NCBI GenBank assembly: GCA_008828725.1
Contig: MEHQ01003549.1
Coordinates: forward strand, 92,084 to 156,083
Length of the DNA: 64,000 nucleotides
From: Saccharina japonica
Taxonomy: Eukaryota; Sar; Phaeophyceae; Laminariales; Laminariaceae
Reading direction: 5' to 3'
Of the stretch, positions 43,130 to 52,282 are shown one piece after another (the first letter of the stretch is position 1; each line of letters starts with the position of its first letter). The position numbers and the translations under genes were made by a program. A model generated the notes under the pieces. That model did not search any database. It saw only the letters and a program-made list of their open reading frames with translations, and was not told where the DNA came from.

Positions 43130-46100
43130 TAACGTCAACATTAGACACTCGTGAACAAAAGGCATACAGACTCACCCTTGCATCAACATTAAGACACCAG
43201 GAACAAAACAAAAGGCAAACAAACTTACCCTTGCGTCAACACAGTTTTAAACCACAAACAAAACAAAAAGCAGAACGACTCACCCGCCCACGGTGTAAAC
43301 ACGAGAGGGGCCTCCGGGTCCATTCGGACCCCCAGTCCCATTCGGACCCCCAGGCCCAGTCGGACACCCAGGCCCAGTTGGACCTCCAGGCCCATTCGAA
43401 CCAACCAGAACAGTCGCGCTCTGGGATCCGGGCGGGGCTCTGTAACCTTGAACGGTGGTGTTGAATCCGGACGGTTTCTGCTGCTGGTTTTGGGTGGTTA
43501 CGCTTCGCAGGGGGTGCCCGTATCCGCCGTGCCCTCCCTGTGCGGGCTGCACGACAACGACAGGTCCCCCCGAAATAATAGGCTGTGGTTGCTGTTGCTG
43601 TTGCGGCGGCGGCTGTTGCTGCTGGGGCATGTGTTGTTGCTGCTGGTGCTGCAGAGGCTGTTGCTGCTGGAGCGTCTGTTGCTGCTGGGGAGGCTGTTGC
43701 TGCTGGCGTGCTTGTTGCTGCTGCGGTGCTTGTTGCGGCTGCGGTGCTTGTTGCGGCTGCGGTGCTTGTTGCGGCTGCGGTGTTTGTTGCTGCTGCCACA
43801 TCTTGCTCCACGAGAGGTTTGTTCAAGATTAAAAAGCGGGCCGAAAACATAAAATAACGAGGAGGCTGATTAAACAAAAAAAAAAAGTAAAAAACATCAC
43901 GAAACTTGCTGCGGGGAAATAACAAGCCCCGGGCCAGAATCTAAATTTGAAAACGAGAGTCTCAGCTATCATACCGATGAAGAACGATTGCAAACATTCT
44001 GTAAAAGCAAACGTTTCTCTCGTGCTGCGTCGAAGCCGCAGAGGGGAGACGCTAAAAAGGTATAAATAAACTGCAGGGAACAGCAAGAGACAAGTGACAT
44101 TATCGTGGTTCAAAAAAATACCTGTACCGTTATCGAACAATGTACCTGTACGGTTATCGAACAAGGTTATTAATAGTCGAGACACGGAAAACTTGAAATC
44201 ACAAGTGAAAATATGTTTCACTGAAGATGGTTTGGGCAAAACCCGAGGCCGCCACAGCAACACAAGCAGACACAAATCAACCCAACAGCGGGGGTTGTAT
44301 CAAAGCTAGTTTATGCAGAAAATTAGATAGCTGGGTCGCTAGTGGGCCAATGACTCGAGTGGTCGTGCGTCCGGCTTGGTGATAACTTTTTGTTTCGGTC
44401 GTTGCACAAACAAGAATATTTGCGCATTCTTCCAGAAGATAAACCACGTAACGCCGGGAATGCCATGTTTAGACAAGTTAGGTTGACTTTTGTAATAGTC
44501 ACGCCGTAAATTCCTGCCTTGTTGAAATACGCATGAAATCGCACGTCAATAAAATGATCACCTGCTGAGGATAGCCGTGCGCTGAGGCAGTCTGCTGCGG
44601 CGCGTGTTGGTGAGGCGCCGACATGGCGTAGGGGGGGGTCGACACCTGCCGTTCCACGACAAAACAAAAAACGCACGGAGGCTAAAGACTCAGGATCTCA
44701 ACGCCAGCGAATATGCTACCGCGGCATCTCAAAGCCGTTGGCGTGGTATAAGCGCAAGCATTGACTTGTTGGGAAGACGGCTCGAATTTGTCGTTAATAC
44801 GTCTTACTGCCGGCGAAACACTGGACATGGGCCACAACTCGGCTGCCGCGCGAAGGTCAAGATGGCCAAACAACTTTCCGTAGAGTGTTTTTCGGCCACT
44901 TTTCGCGTATATACGTCCGTATGTAAGTACGTACATACGCTTTTCCCCCCGGCCATGCCGACCGAAATCGACCAACAGAGAAGTAGGCTACGCGGGGCGT
45001 CAACTCAATGCACGACAAACCGGCTGCACCATCCGCGGTTGCTGCCCAACGCCGTTTTGTCCCGTCGTCTGGAGCGGCAGCTGGTTGGCGGCGGCGTGAG
45101 CAGAGCCAGCGGCAGAACCCTGAGAAGCTTCGGGAGTAGCAGCGGGCTGGGCGACGAAAAAAAAAAACAAGAGGCGGAAACTGTTAGCGCAAGCAAAAAG
45201 AGGTCCCCGACGACGTCGCTTCGACCGGAAGGCGCGGCAACAGGCCTGCCTGCGCACCGAAACGCAAGACCGTGCAACACTCGTTCAAAACTTAGAGTGA
45301 CCAGTTATGCCCCTGCGCCTCGTCCAAGATTCGCTTCTACTTTTTGCTAAGCTGCATGCCTTGGATAAAAACAAAAACTCACATGGTGCGCACAACTCCG
45401 AAGGGTGGCATATACTTGTTCTCAATGCCCACGACACAAGAGTGCTCCCTCCGTTTTAACGTACACCCCTACCTTCTAAACATCTCTCCCTACACTAACA
45501 CAACTGCAAAGTGGCAAATATCCCACCGCCCTGAAACAAGTTCACCTGAACAAACCGTCCAGCGCTGGATGCCGTCGCAACGGCAACAATGTTTTGCGCC
45601 TCGACAGCAAGGGGCATGTAACCCGATGCATGCCCTGCGGCAGGGTACACAGATGCCTGACTTGACGAGGCAGCGGTCTGACGAGCAACGCTAGTGGCAC
45701 CACCAGCGCCTGCTGCCTGCTGAACCGCGTAGGGGGCTGCCGTGGCACCAGCGCTTGCTGCCTGCTGAGCCGCATAGGCTGCCGCGGCGGAAACCATGGG
45801 GTCGACCTTGTTCGCGGCAATGGCGGGGGCGGCGACAGGAGGCGAGGAGGCAGAAGAGGCCCCAACGTTGGCAGAGCTGCGGCTTCCTTGTGACGCCGCG
45901 CTAGTCACTCCCGACTTCGTGACAGAGGCCGTTTTGTTGGCCGACGCCACAGAGCCAAGCGCGGCACCCGCAGAGGAGCGGTTGCCGTTAGGCGTCGGGG
46001 AGATTGAGGCGGCGCCGGCTTGATGAGAGCGCAGCGACCCGGGTGTAGATTCCGGCATCGTAGAACCAGGCTACAAAAAGAAAAACAAAACGCGGACGTG

Positions 46101-48664
46101 AAGTAAGGATGGGCGGGGCGGGGGGGGGGGGGTCTAAGTTACACCACTTGCAAGAGTTAGCTCATTGCAAAGCGCAAGCTGATGAAACCGCTGCTATTAA
46201 CCAAACCACTTTTGAAAATACCGTCCCGCAAACGTTCGTTCGGTCTTGAATGCGTACGAGCTGGGCCAGCCAAAAACACGTTAAAAAGCAGATTGACCAT
46301 GCCCCGACCAATTAAACGAATTTTGACCTGGAATTTGGACTGTGTAGATCATGGACTAATCAGCACACTTGCCGCCTGCCCTTTTTTTTTCCTTGGGAGA
46401 TACGACGGTCCCAACATTGAAAAAATTGCAAAAACGATCAAACCAAACATTGAAGAGGGCAGGCGGCATATATCTTTGCACGTAGCGTTCAAAGACGTGG
46501 TTAAAATGTCAAAGTAAAAACCTCGAAAATGGTCGGGGCATGGCGGAAATACCATTTTCCCGTAATTACTTGACATACATGGAATGGAGTTTTGGTCGTA
46601 TCTTTTAATGGGTGGTGAATTGGGCAACGAGGCTTACATCGATCTTATCCTTGTGTCTGCAGCATTGTCTCCGAATTTCATGTTGATTGGAAATGACATT
46701 TTGTCAACAAAATTATAGCTAAAAAAAAGTTGTTTTCGAGTTTTCGCGGATATCTCGGCGAGATCGAGTCAAGAAACAAAAAAGTTAGAATTTTTCATAC
46801 ACGTTTTTGAAAAAGCACTGGTATGCCGGGGTCAGTGCTTCCATTTTTTGTAGCCTAATTAGCAGTGGGTCACGAGATACGACTTTAGGAAGCTTTGTAC
46901 ATTTCTTGGCTGGCCCTGCTCGTACTGTTGGTATTGTTAGCGCAAACCTGTTGAGCGCCACGGGTAGAGCTAGCGGAGTTATGTCCGCCATACGCGTGTG
47001 AACCACCGTAGGCGCCGTACTGCGATGGAGGCGCACTCCCCGTCGAGCCAGACGCGGCGTAGCTTCCCGCGGTTGGCTCGGGCATTGGCACAGGCGCTGC
47101 GCCGTAACCCGGCTGGGGAGTACCCGTAGCAGATGAAACCGCTCCGTACGAGGAACCACCTCTTTGGGTAGCGGTACCTCCGTACGCGGTAGGTGACACC
47201 GATGGCGCACTCGACCCCTTTGCGGAATCGGCGCCACCGTACTGCGAAGACGGCGTCTGGTTTGAACCTCCATGGGCTTGTTGGGGCGATGCGCTCGGTG
47301 GAACCCCGTACGCAGACGGGATCCCCTGTGAACCGTACTCACTCGTGGTGGCCGCAGCCTGAGACGACCCGCTGTACCCCACCGACGCTGGCGTCGTTGA
47401 GCCTCCCGGCGAGACACCTGTAGCGGGTTGGCTGGGGGGGTTCATAGCTACCCCTGGGTACCCCGGGTATTGTCCTGCTGTCGAGTTATAGGTCGATGGA
47501 GAAGGGGCACCAGCTACAGCCGTAGTAGAGCTGCTAGACTGAGGCTGCTGCTGTTGCCCGGAGTACATGGGAGCACGGGCGGGCGAGGGTTGGTGCGCGT
47601 CCGAAGCAGCCGCCACGCCAGAAGCGGCGGTTTTCTGGCCGGGCCTGGCCGTGGCTGCATTGTACCTGCCACCGACAGAAGATAAAGTTTGTCCGCCATC
47701 GTACGGCCCACCGTCTTGCTGTGTAGAAGGGGTGCGGTACGCGCTCCCTGGCTGCTGCTGCTGCTGCTGTTGGTAGCCCACACCGGGTGTCCCGGGCGCC
47801 GCAGCGACGCTGGCGGGCTCCGCCGAACTGACAGGTGTCGACGGCGGGGGAGCAATCTTGTAGGCGCCCGTCGTGTGATCGTATACCCAGCCACCGGTGC
47901 TTGCAGCCGTGGAAGCAACGGCGGAAGAGGGGATGGCAGTGGCGGCGGCGGCGACAGGTGTGGTGGGTGCATTAGTTGTCGCACTCCCATGCTGCAACCC
48001 TTGACAACGTGGGGTCCCGCGGTTAGAACCGGAAGCTCCGGGAGTTGTGGGTCCAACGGAAGAGGAAGACGCTTCGAAGCTATTCGGAGTCTTGGTGGAA
48101 GGGGTGGAAGCCTGGGGTTCCGCGGAGTTGAACGGTGTGGGAAGCGGAGGTCTACCGCTGCCGGGCTGCGTCCCGAGGGGCTGCGTCGGTACAGCAGCCG
48201 ACGGAGTGGTGGTGCTGCTACTGGTGCCACCCCCGCCGTATGCGCTCATGTAGGAGCTCCCGGTGTAACCTCCACCCGTCGACGCAGCAGCCGTGGGGGC
48301 AGAAGAACCAGGCGTGGAAGGGAGAGGGGCGCGCTGCTGCCCTAGAGATGCCCGTGCCGCTGCTTGGGGCTGTTGTCCGTGCATCTGATGCTGATGCTGC
48401 TGCGGCTGGTTTGAGTAAACCAGCTGCTGGTGCGGTTGGGATGCTTGTGCCTGTTGCATGGATTGCTGTTGGTGCACGTACGGGTGCTGCTGACCCTGCT
48501 GCTGTTGGTTAGGATGCTGCTGCTGAAAAGACGGTCTCTGTCCGAGCCCATGCTGCGCCGGCTGTGGAGGACCGCTCGTCGACTGGCACGGGGGTGCGGC
48601 TGAACCCGGGGGTAGACCACCCGCACCCGGGTTGGACGGGTGAGTGTTGGCGGGGTGGTCGTAG
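36403..48664 (-). CDS. Large low-complexity protein with CCCH zinc fingers (7 exons, 5' end missing)
   Basis: Seven exons joined by GT-AG introns with consistent phases give about 1,140 residues. The first listed exon opens with xYDHP, the end of a CCCH finger whose start lies in an unfound upstream exon. A long linker rich in Gln, Gly, Pro, Ser, Ala and Tyr follows, including poly-Gln and GGY/YGG stretches. A second finger is near the C terminus: DCHSFIKSGSCRFALQC, then KKYH from the last exon, which fits C-x8-C-x5-C-x3-H exactly. Fingers of this type usually bind RNA or DNA, and the plant ZFN-like families have the same D-C-x-x-x-x-K-x-G-x-C pattern. Role as an RNA-binding, condensate-prone protein is an inference. 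Both fingers are cut by an intron two bases after the third Cys codon. Introns are 254, 6164, 760, 375, 399 and 877 bp and hold transposons. Confidence 0.75.
36739..37119 (-). CDS. CCCH protein exon f (start of second finger)
   Basis: The acceptor GATTCGCGCCAG precedes G-CCC-GGA-GGT; the leading G completes the GG left by exon e, giving Gly. It encodes Met/Pro/Gly-rich repeats (GGPPQQNMPPCMM, GGPPCQNMPPNMM, GGPPGGRQDGPAGQ), then MPDCHSFIKSGSCRFALQC and ends AA before GTGAGA (phase 2). The finger's last Lys and His come from the next exon. Confidence 0.8.
38119..38812 (-). mobile_element. Foldback/TIR element, copy 1
   Basis: Begins TACGAGCTGGGCCAG and ends GGGCCCAGCCCGTA. Inside, GCCGCCTGCCC and GGGCAGGCGGC face each other about 100 bp apart, and CATGCCCCGACCAATTT has an inverse partner further out. 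The same element lies in opposite orientation at 46254-46925; a partial third copy is at 54150-54440. Shared phrases: CGTATCTCGTGAACC, GAGATATCCCCGAGAACTCG, GCTGAAGACACAGGGAG. Confidence 0.75.
39462..39655 (-). other. Possible Gln/Ala/Gly-rich exon, doubtful
   Basis: After ACCGGTATAG (39656 onward) the minus strand is open in phase 0 with QQTDGGGNGGQNGNAATPIP and TTWQAAARLAAAPAPARTS, similar in composition to the CCCH protein. No donor in a phase that fits both neighbours is convincing (AAT/GTGCTG would fit exon f, but exon e would then need a different donor). It lies inside the family C transposon, so it is more likely a captured or coincidental coding-like stretch. Confidence 0.2.
40577..40852. 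mobile_element. Hairpin (foldback) element, about 275 bp
   Basis: TTTGCGCTTTGGTTTTTGAG at 40578 is the inverse of CTCAAAAACCAAAGCGCAAA at about 40832. Similarity extends, with differences, through CACAACACGAA and GCCTGGCC towards the T-tract at the centre. Each arm is about 110 bp. It lies in the 6-kb intron. Confidence 0.7.
41350..42650. repeat. Two facing arrays of a 60-bp A/T-rich unit
   Basis: Right half (42130-42640): about eight units such as GGCTGGACAATTCCAATTAA then TAGACAGCACTCGAAATCAT. Left half (41640-42080): units such as CTACTAATTGGAATGGTCCA and GTTTCTGCCCTGACCTTCC, which are the inverse of the right-hand unit with heavy divergence. The centre is near 42090. Parts with the same words also occur at 40220-40380. 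The whole could fold on itself in the intron RNA. No termini with a target duplication were identified. Confidence 0.65.
43045..43126. repeat. Two long A-tracts
   Basis: Runs of about 28 and 29 A separated by TTTAAACGTCAACATTAAAC and ACCCGGG. They sit 160-240 bp inside the 6-kb intron, and on the transcribed strand they are long U-tracts. The duplicated CGTCAACATTA word belongs to the donor-site repeat next to it. Confidence 0.9.
43130..43283 (-). repeat. Tandem repeat carrying three 5' splice-site sequences
   Basis: Units of about 54 bp on the minus strand each contain a consensus donor: GCGG/GTGAGT at 43283, AAGG/GTAAGT at 43228, AAGG/GTGAGT at 43175. Each is followed by a TTTGCCTTTTGTTTTGTT-like stretch and TGTTGACGCAAGG. 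The first is the donor used for exon e in my model. Using the later ones would extend the exon into a stop, so they are decoys or alternative non-coding ends. Confidence 0.7.
43284..43801 (-). CDS. CCCH protein exon e (poly-Gln and GGPxGPGG)
   Basis: It begins ATGTGGCAGCAGCAA after GAGCAAG and ends GTGGGCGG/GTGAGT in phase 2. It encodes repeated TPQPQQA/APQPQQ and QQQQ units, then VVVVQPAQGGHGGYGHP, then collagen-like GPGGPTGPGCPTGPGG. It is 518 bp. The acceptor is the weakest of the set. The internal ATG could also serve as an alternative start of a shorter protein. Confidence 0.75.
44562..44645 (-). CDS. CCCH protein exon d
   Basis: The acceptor GTCGTGGAACGGCAG precedes GTGTCGACC, and the donor is CAGCAG/GTGATC. 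It is 84 bp, 28 codons, phase 0, encoding VSTPPYAMSAPHQHAPQQTA then SAHGYPQQ. The exon is too short to stand out as an open frame, and is found by matching phases and composition. Confidence 0.7.
45021..45146 (-). CDS. CCCH protein exon c
   Basis: The acceptor TTTTTTTCGTCGCCCAG precedes CCCGCTGCTACTCCC, and the donor is CAGCCG/GTTTGT. It is 126 bp, 42 codons, phase 0: PAATPEASQGSAAGSAHAAA then NQLPLQTTGQNGVGQQPRM and VQP. The composition matches the neighbouring exons. Confidence 0.75.
45546..46070 (-). CDS. CCCH protein exon b
   Basis: The acceptor TTTTTCTTTTTGTAG precedes CCTGGTTCTACGATG, and the donor is GTTCAG/GTGAAC. It is 525 bp, phase 0 at both sides, and encodes an Ala/Ser/Val-rich segment (PESTPGSLRSHQAG ... 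AAAYAAQQAASAGATAAPYA) ending SSAGRFVQ. Confidence 0.8.
46254..46925 (+). mobile_element. Foldback/TIR element, copy 2, next to a splice donor
   Basis: Begins GTACGAGCTGGGCCAGCCAA and ends TTGGCTGGCCCTGCTCGTAC, nearly perfect inverse ends. It contains the same facing GCCGCCTGCCC/GGGCAGGCGGC pair and CATGCCCCGACC/GGTCGGGGCATG pair as copy 1. It lies in the intron after exon a, its edge only 22 bp from the donor at 46947. Confidence 0.75.
46948..48664 (-). CDS. CCCH protein exon a (first found)
   Basis: The acceptor GCCTACGCTGCAG precedes C-TAC-GAC-CAC-CCC (YDHP). The exon has one leading base, 572 codons, and ends CAACAG before GTTTGC (phase 0). It encodes Gln-rich (HPNQQQQGQQHPYVHQQQ), Ser/Thr/Pro-rich and Gly/Tyr/Ser-rich stretches, one GGWVYDHTTGAYKIA aromatic motif, and many SxYG/YGG words. 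Frame openness for 1.7 kb in G+C-moderate DNA supports it strongly. Reading upstream of the acceptor gives a hydrophobic Cys-rich sequence that does not complete a finger, so the intron is preferred. Confidence 0.85.
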
Positions 48665-49093
48665 CTGCAGCGTAGGCAACAGGCAGCGACGACGAAGGAA
48701 CAAAACAAAACAAAAAGATAAGCACGAACATACGGAAGGACAACGAAACACGCAGGCAAACAGGCAAAAATATGATCAGCACAACAGAACAAACAGGAAC
48801 AATACAAAAGGAAATGCGGTTCTAACTTTGTGGCACCTTCCTACTACTCTTGTAAAGCAGAAAAAGTTGCGTAACGAACAGTCGCAAATGCAAATGAAAA
48901 AAAAAACTCGGAAAGGTCAGTTGTACTCGTAGCCCGTACGCAAGGCTGCACGAGTCCTGATAAAATCTACATCCAAACAAACATAACACATTGATTGGCG
49001 GAATACGGTTCGAAGGATGTTTTTTGTCAAGGTCGATACAGTAGGTTCTCAGTCTTCCTCTATTTACTTTACTTTGTTTTTATACATTTAACA

Positions 49094-49150
49094 AGTTTCC
49101 TCTCCGGGACGTGCCTGGGGGAGTGGCGCAAGGGCGAATCGAAAACCTAC
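49094..49150 (+). repeat. Conserved hairpin motif, copy 3
   Basis: GTTTCCTCTCCGGGACGTGC then CTGGGGGAGTGGCGCAAGG and GCGAATCGAAAACCTACTA. It matches 22266-22320 closely, although everything around differs. From 48665 to 49093 no exon or other feature was recognised. Confidence 0.6.
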
Positions 49151-49290
49151 TATTAATATCAAAACAACAGCATGCGATATTGCATCATACGCATATCATA
49201 TTGTATACCTGCCTAAGAAATCCACTTAGTTTTTGTGTGCTTCCTGTCTTATATTATGGGGGTCTGGATTACGTACACTACAAAAAAAAA

Positions 49291-49390
49291 AAGTATCCAG
49301 AGTCATCGCCAAGGATCGAACTCAAGCCTTCAAGCGTAAAATCGTGCATGGTGACCGTTTGCCTATACTTTCAAAGATGCGAGACATCAT
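49291..49390 (-). other. tRNA-like head of a pol III-derived repeat, copy 1
   Basis: The reverse complement contains GGCTTGAGTTCGATCCTTGG, where GTTCGATCC fits the B box of tRNA promoters, and about 25 bp downstream TTTTTTTTTTT, a pol III terminator type. The A-box region is degraded. It cannot fold as a functional tRNA. A SINE or tRNA pseudogene is the best reading. Confidence 0.4.
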
Positions 49391-50149
49391 TTCCTGTACT
49401 AAGACACGAGTTATTTGTCACGGCCGCGCGTCTAAAGCCACACGAACAGGGGTCGCAATACATGATGCAAGCACAGGGCAGCAAGGCAACAACAGAACAA
49501 GCACGTCAGAAGAGAGAGAAGATGGTGGTGCTGATGACGGATGCATGCCTGCTGCAACCACTAATTAAATAGCCAGCAGCAGTATACGGTGGATCGCGGC
49601 CAACAGTCACGTCTGCTGGCTTTGTTGCTTCTAGCGGGGGCTGGTGGCGTTGCTTGTGTTCAGTTGGCATGTTGTGTGATGTGTCGTGTATTCAAAAGCG
49701 GTCATTAATTTCCCTGGTCGAGGTGGGCGTGGCTGCTGTTTAGCACCGACGACAGCAGGCAGAACAGAAAAAGGGTAGATAGATGGTGTGGATTATGGAC
49801 GGTAGGGCTCCGATAGAACAGCTAGCCAAGCACCTACAGCAACATCAAGCAGCAGCACGGGTAGAAGAGTGGGTGGTGGTGGTGTCGTTTGTGACGCGTT
49901 GGCTGGGCTCACTATGAAAGCAAAACTACTCGTAGCTCGTAACACAAACGAGGCCACCATCAGCAGAGTCTGGCCTTCGAGGCGCACAGTTTGTATCACT
50001 CTGCCTGGAAGAAGGTACGCAGTTTAAATATATAGTTGTTTAATGAACAAAAGTTTCTTAGCATTTCAGGAACAGCGGAGAGATTCGTACATGAGCTATG
50101 CGATGGCTGCAGGTATTATAGCGCATGACTCCGGAAAATCGAGCGATGG

Positions 50150-50173
50150 NNNNNNNNNNNNNNNNNNNNNNNN
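50150..50173. other. Assembly gap (24 N)
   Basis: Unsequenced bases inside the dispersed repeat. The paralogous position is about 60185-60235, where sequence is present. Confidence 0.95.
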
Positions 50174-51136
50174 GGCTTATCCACTCCCGCGGGAAAAAAA
50201 ACTTCGAGCGCCCGCCACGCGAGCCACAGAGCTCGGATCGAGCCCAAACCTCGACCAATGTGTCCGGCCGGGCTTGCTGTGTCGGGGTACTTAGCGTTTT
50301 GCCGAAAAGTGCTCGTACGAAGAGAAAAGTTGCGAAAAGTGCGAAAATTTCACAAACATAACTATACATATACCCCTGGTACTATATTGTACCAGGTACC
50401 GGTATGTCACAGTGATGGAGATTGGTACTGCATTGTCGTATGAAGGTTGCAATCTTTTGGAAAAAATCGAGATTGGATTGGCGGTTTGGCAGTCGATCTT
50501 ACAATCTAGGTCGAAAATCGAAGATTGGTCAATTAAATATTCCAATCTCAATTTTTAGGATCCCGCCCAAAAAACGCCTTGCCGTATCACTGGAAACTCT
50601 TCTAAAACGCACCCTCACGTTTTACACCCCACAAAAACCAACCGACAAGCACACACAACACTTATAGGCAAACCTTTGCAGCCTTCTGTACAGTATCAAT
50701 CCCACGAATAAGAAACAACCTGATAATAAAATGAGGCTCACATTTGGGAGGACGCTAAGAATTTTGGAATAATAAATCATGCTCAGTGGCGAGTGCTCAC
50801 TAGTCCTACAGAGTAGCCTATGCTCAAGATTGTCCAGGGATGCTAGTGATGAGGTTCTAAGGCTTGCTCGAATTCGGTGTTTATTTTTGGCGGGCCCATA
50901 ATGTTTACCAGGTATACCGCGCGCCGACACACATCTACAGTCTACCCCGGGACATGATGCGCATTCAAAGGTCTCTCGAGGCGGCTCATGGTCTATGCTT
51001 CGCGCCCAGTACCTCGACACTAGATGTGTGTAGATAGATGCCTCCTTGCTGTCACGAGTTTGCTTGTTGTGTTTTATGTATGGGAAGTAGGGTTTGGGAA
51101 GCCAGTATAAAGGACGAAGTCACTCGGGGTACAGCG

Positions 51137-51525
51137 CAGGACACCAAATAAAAAACGCGAAATAGGAAATTCAGGCTCGGATTAACAGGAAATAGGAGAG
51201 TCGATATAAAGTACTGACCCTTTCGAATAACCCCAAATCGTGCTAAGGCTGACTTTCTAATTCTGAGCACGCGCGAAAACACACTTTCTCATGTTGCGCC
51301 TTTTATTTTCGATCCTCGACAAAATCTTTTCCTACAGTACCTAGTATTAACACAGTAAACTACACATAATGAGAAACAGGAAATCTGATCCAGGTTGGAT
51401 TTCTTATTCGAGAGAGGGTGCAATCTATACAAATTTTGAGATAACGAGTCCCGAATTCATAATTTTCCTCAAAATCCTAGCCTGAATTTCTCATTAACCT
51501 GTTTCCTAGTACTGTAGGTGTCCTG
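51137..51525. mobile_element. 389-bp TIR element nested in family F
   Basis: Ends CAGGACACCAAATAAAAAAC and the inverse of CAGGACACCTACAGTACTAG. Further inside both arms read GAAAnAGG ... GAAATTCAGGCTCGG or the matching inverse. Another terminus of the same family (inverse of CAGGACACCAATTAATAATA) lies at about 52511. No clear target duplication. Confidence 0.6.
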
Positions 51526-51553
51526 TACTCTGTAGCAGGGCGTGACATAGGTG

Positions 51554-51785
51554 GTGCAAATATTGCGCTGCCGCACCTTTTTCTCGCAAAGCCCGTTTTT
51601 TTCACCACGTGCCGAAGAAATGGTGCGGCTTGCCGCACCACGTTTTTCTTGTGCCGCACCTTTTTTTCGCCGGAAGCGAAAAAAAATATGCGGGTCCTTT
51701 TTTGCCGTAGGCAAAAAAAAATACGTCTGTTTCGCCGCAGTCGATTTTTTTTTCTCGTGTTTCTTGCCGCAGGCGAAAACATGTT
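51554..51785. repeat. Run of short hairpins with T- and A-tract arms
   Basis: Successive small palindromes: CGCAAAG...TTTTTTTC, TTTTTTCGCCGGAAGCGAAAAAA, CTTTTTTGCCGTAGGCAAAAAA, TTCTTGCCGCAGGCGAAAAC, linked by TGCCGCACC words. Each has a T-run, a GCCG-AGGC stem and an A-run. They resemble terminator-like hairpins but lie in eukaryotic repeat DNA and are read the same way on both strands. Confidence 0.7.
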
Positions 51786-51829
51786 TGGGTTTGTTCTATT
51801 CTAGATTTCGTCTCAGACGCGATGTTTGG

Positions 51830-52282
51830 GTCTTTATTCCTCTTTTGGCATAGAGTACTTTACTTCTTTTGAGAATTCGATTGAAACTGTGCCGTTGTTC
51901 ATGCCTGAGGACGTTCCAGGCAAACCAGGCCAGGGACACTGTGGCATGTGGAGCGTATTCAAGCACCTCACATCTGCTGACGACATGCCTGATGCTTTTC
52001 GACCGTGATTGTGTCCTTGTTTCTTGTCTTCGCAAAATGCAGAACATTCTAAGGCAGCCGGCAGCACGTATACAAGAGGTTGAACCGAGCTGGTTAGACG
52101 CACATTTTGATAATATTGACGCATATATCTGCATATATGGTAACAAAGAGCGGCCTCCGGCGGCCCTCCGGGGCGCAGCGCATCGCCTCCACCTCGTGGT
52201 GCGGGCCCGTACCACGGCCTCCACCTCGTGGTGCGGTGATTTCACCACGAGCCTGACGCCTATTTTACGCCCTGCTCTGTAG
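51830..52282 (+). other. Coding-like stretch, unknown, two frames
   Basis: One frame reads MPEDVPGKPGQGHCGMWSVF and KHLTSADDMPDAFRP to about 52008. The next frame then continues LRKMQNILRQPAARIQEVEP and SWLDAHFDNIDAYICIYGN. Both halves look like protein sequence and differ from the A/T-rich surroundings. No family is recognised. No intron with matching phases was found at the junction, so a frameshift is likely. The end (52150-52260) contains a duplicated CCTCCACCTCGTGGTGCGG. Confidence 0.3.

Larger units (their letters stand above)
49290..50345. repeat. Dispersed about 1-kb repeat, copy 1
   Basis: This segment matches 58805-60430 in the same orientation: CATCGCCAAGGATCGAACTC, AGCAGTATACGGTGGA, GATAGATGGTGTGGATT, TCCACTCCCGCGGG, GCTCGGATCGAGCCCAAACC and GAAAATTTCACAAA. 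The second copy is longer because a TIR element (59223-59806) inserted into it. No coding frame is conserved between copies. An N gap lies inside this copy. Confidence 0.75.

Noticed and set aside
44604..48932. Long plus-strand frames opposite the CCCH exons
   Set aside because: They mirror G+C-rich, low-complexity exons on the minus strand, do not continue across introns and lack start or splice context.
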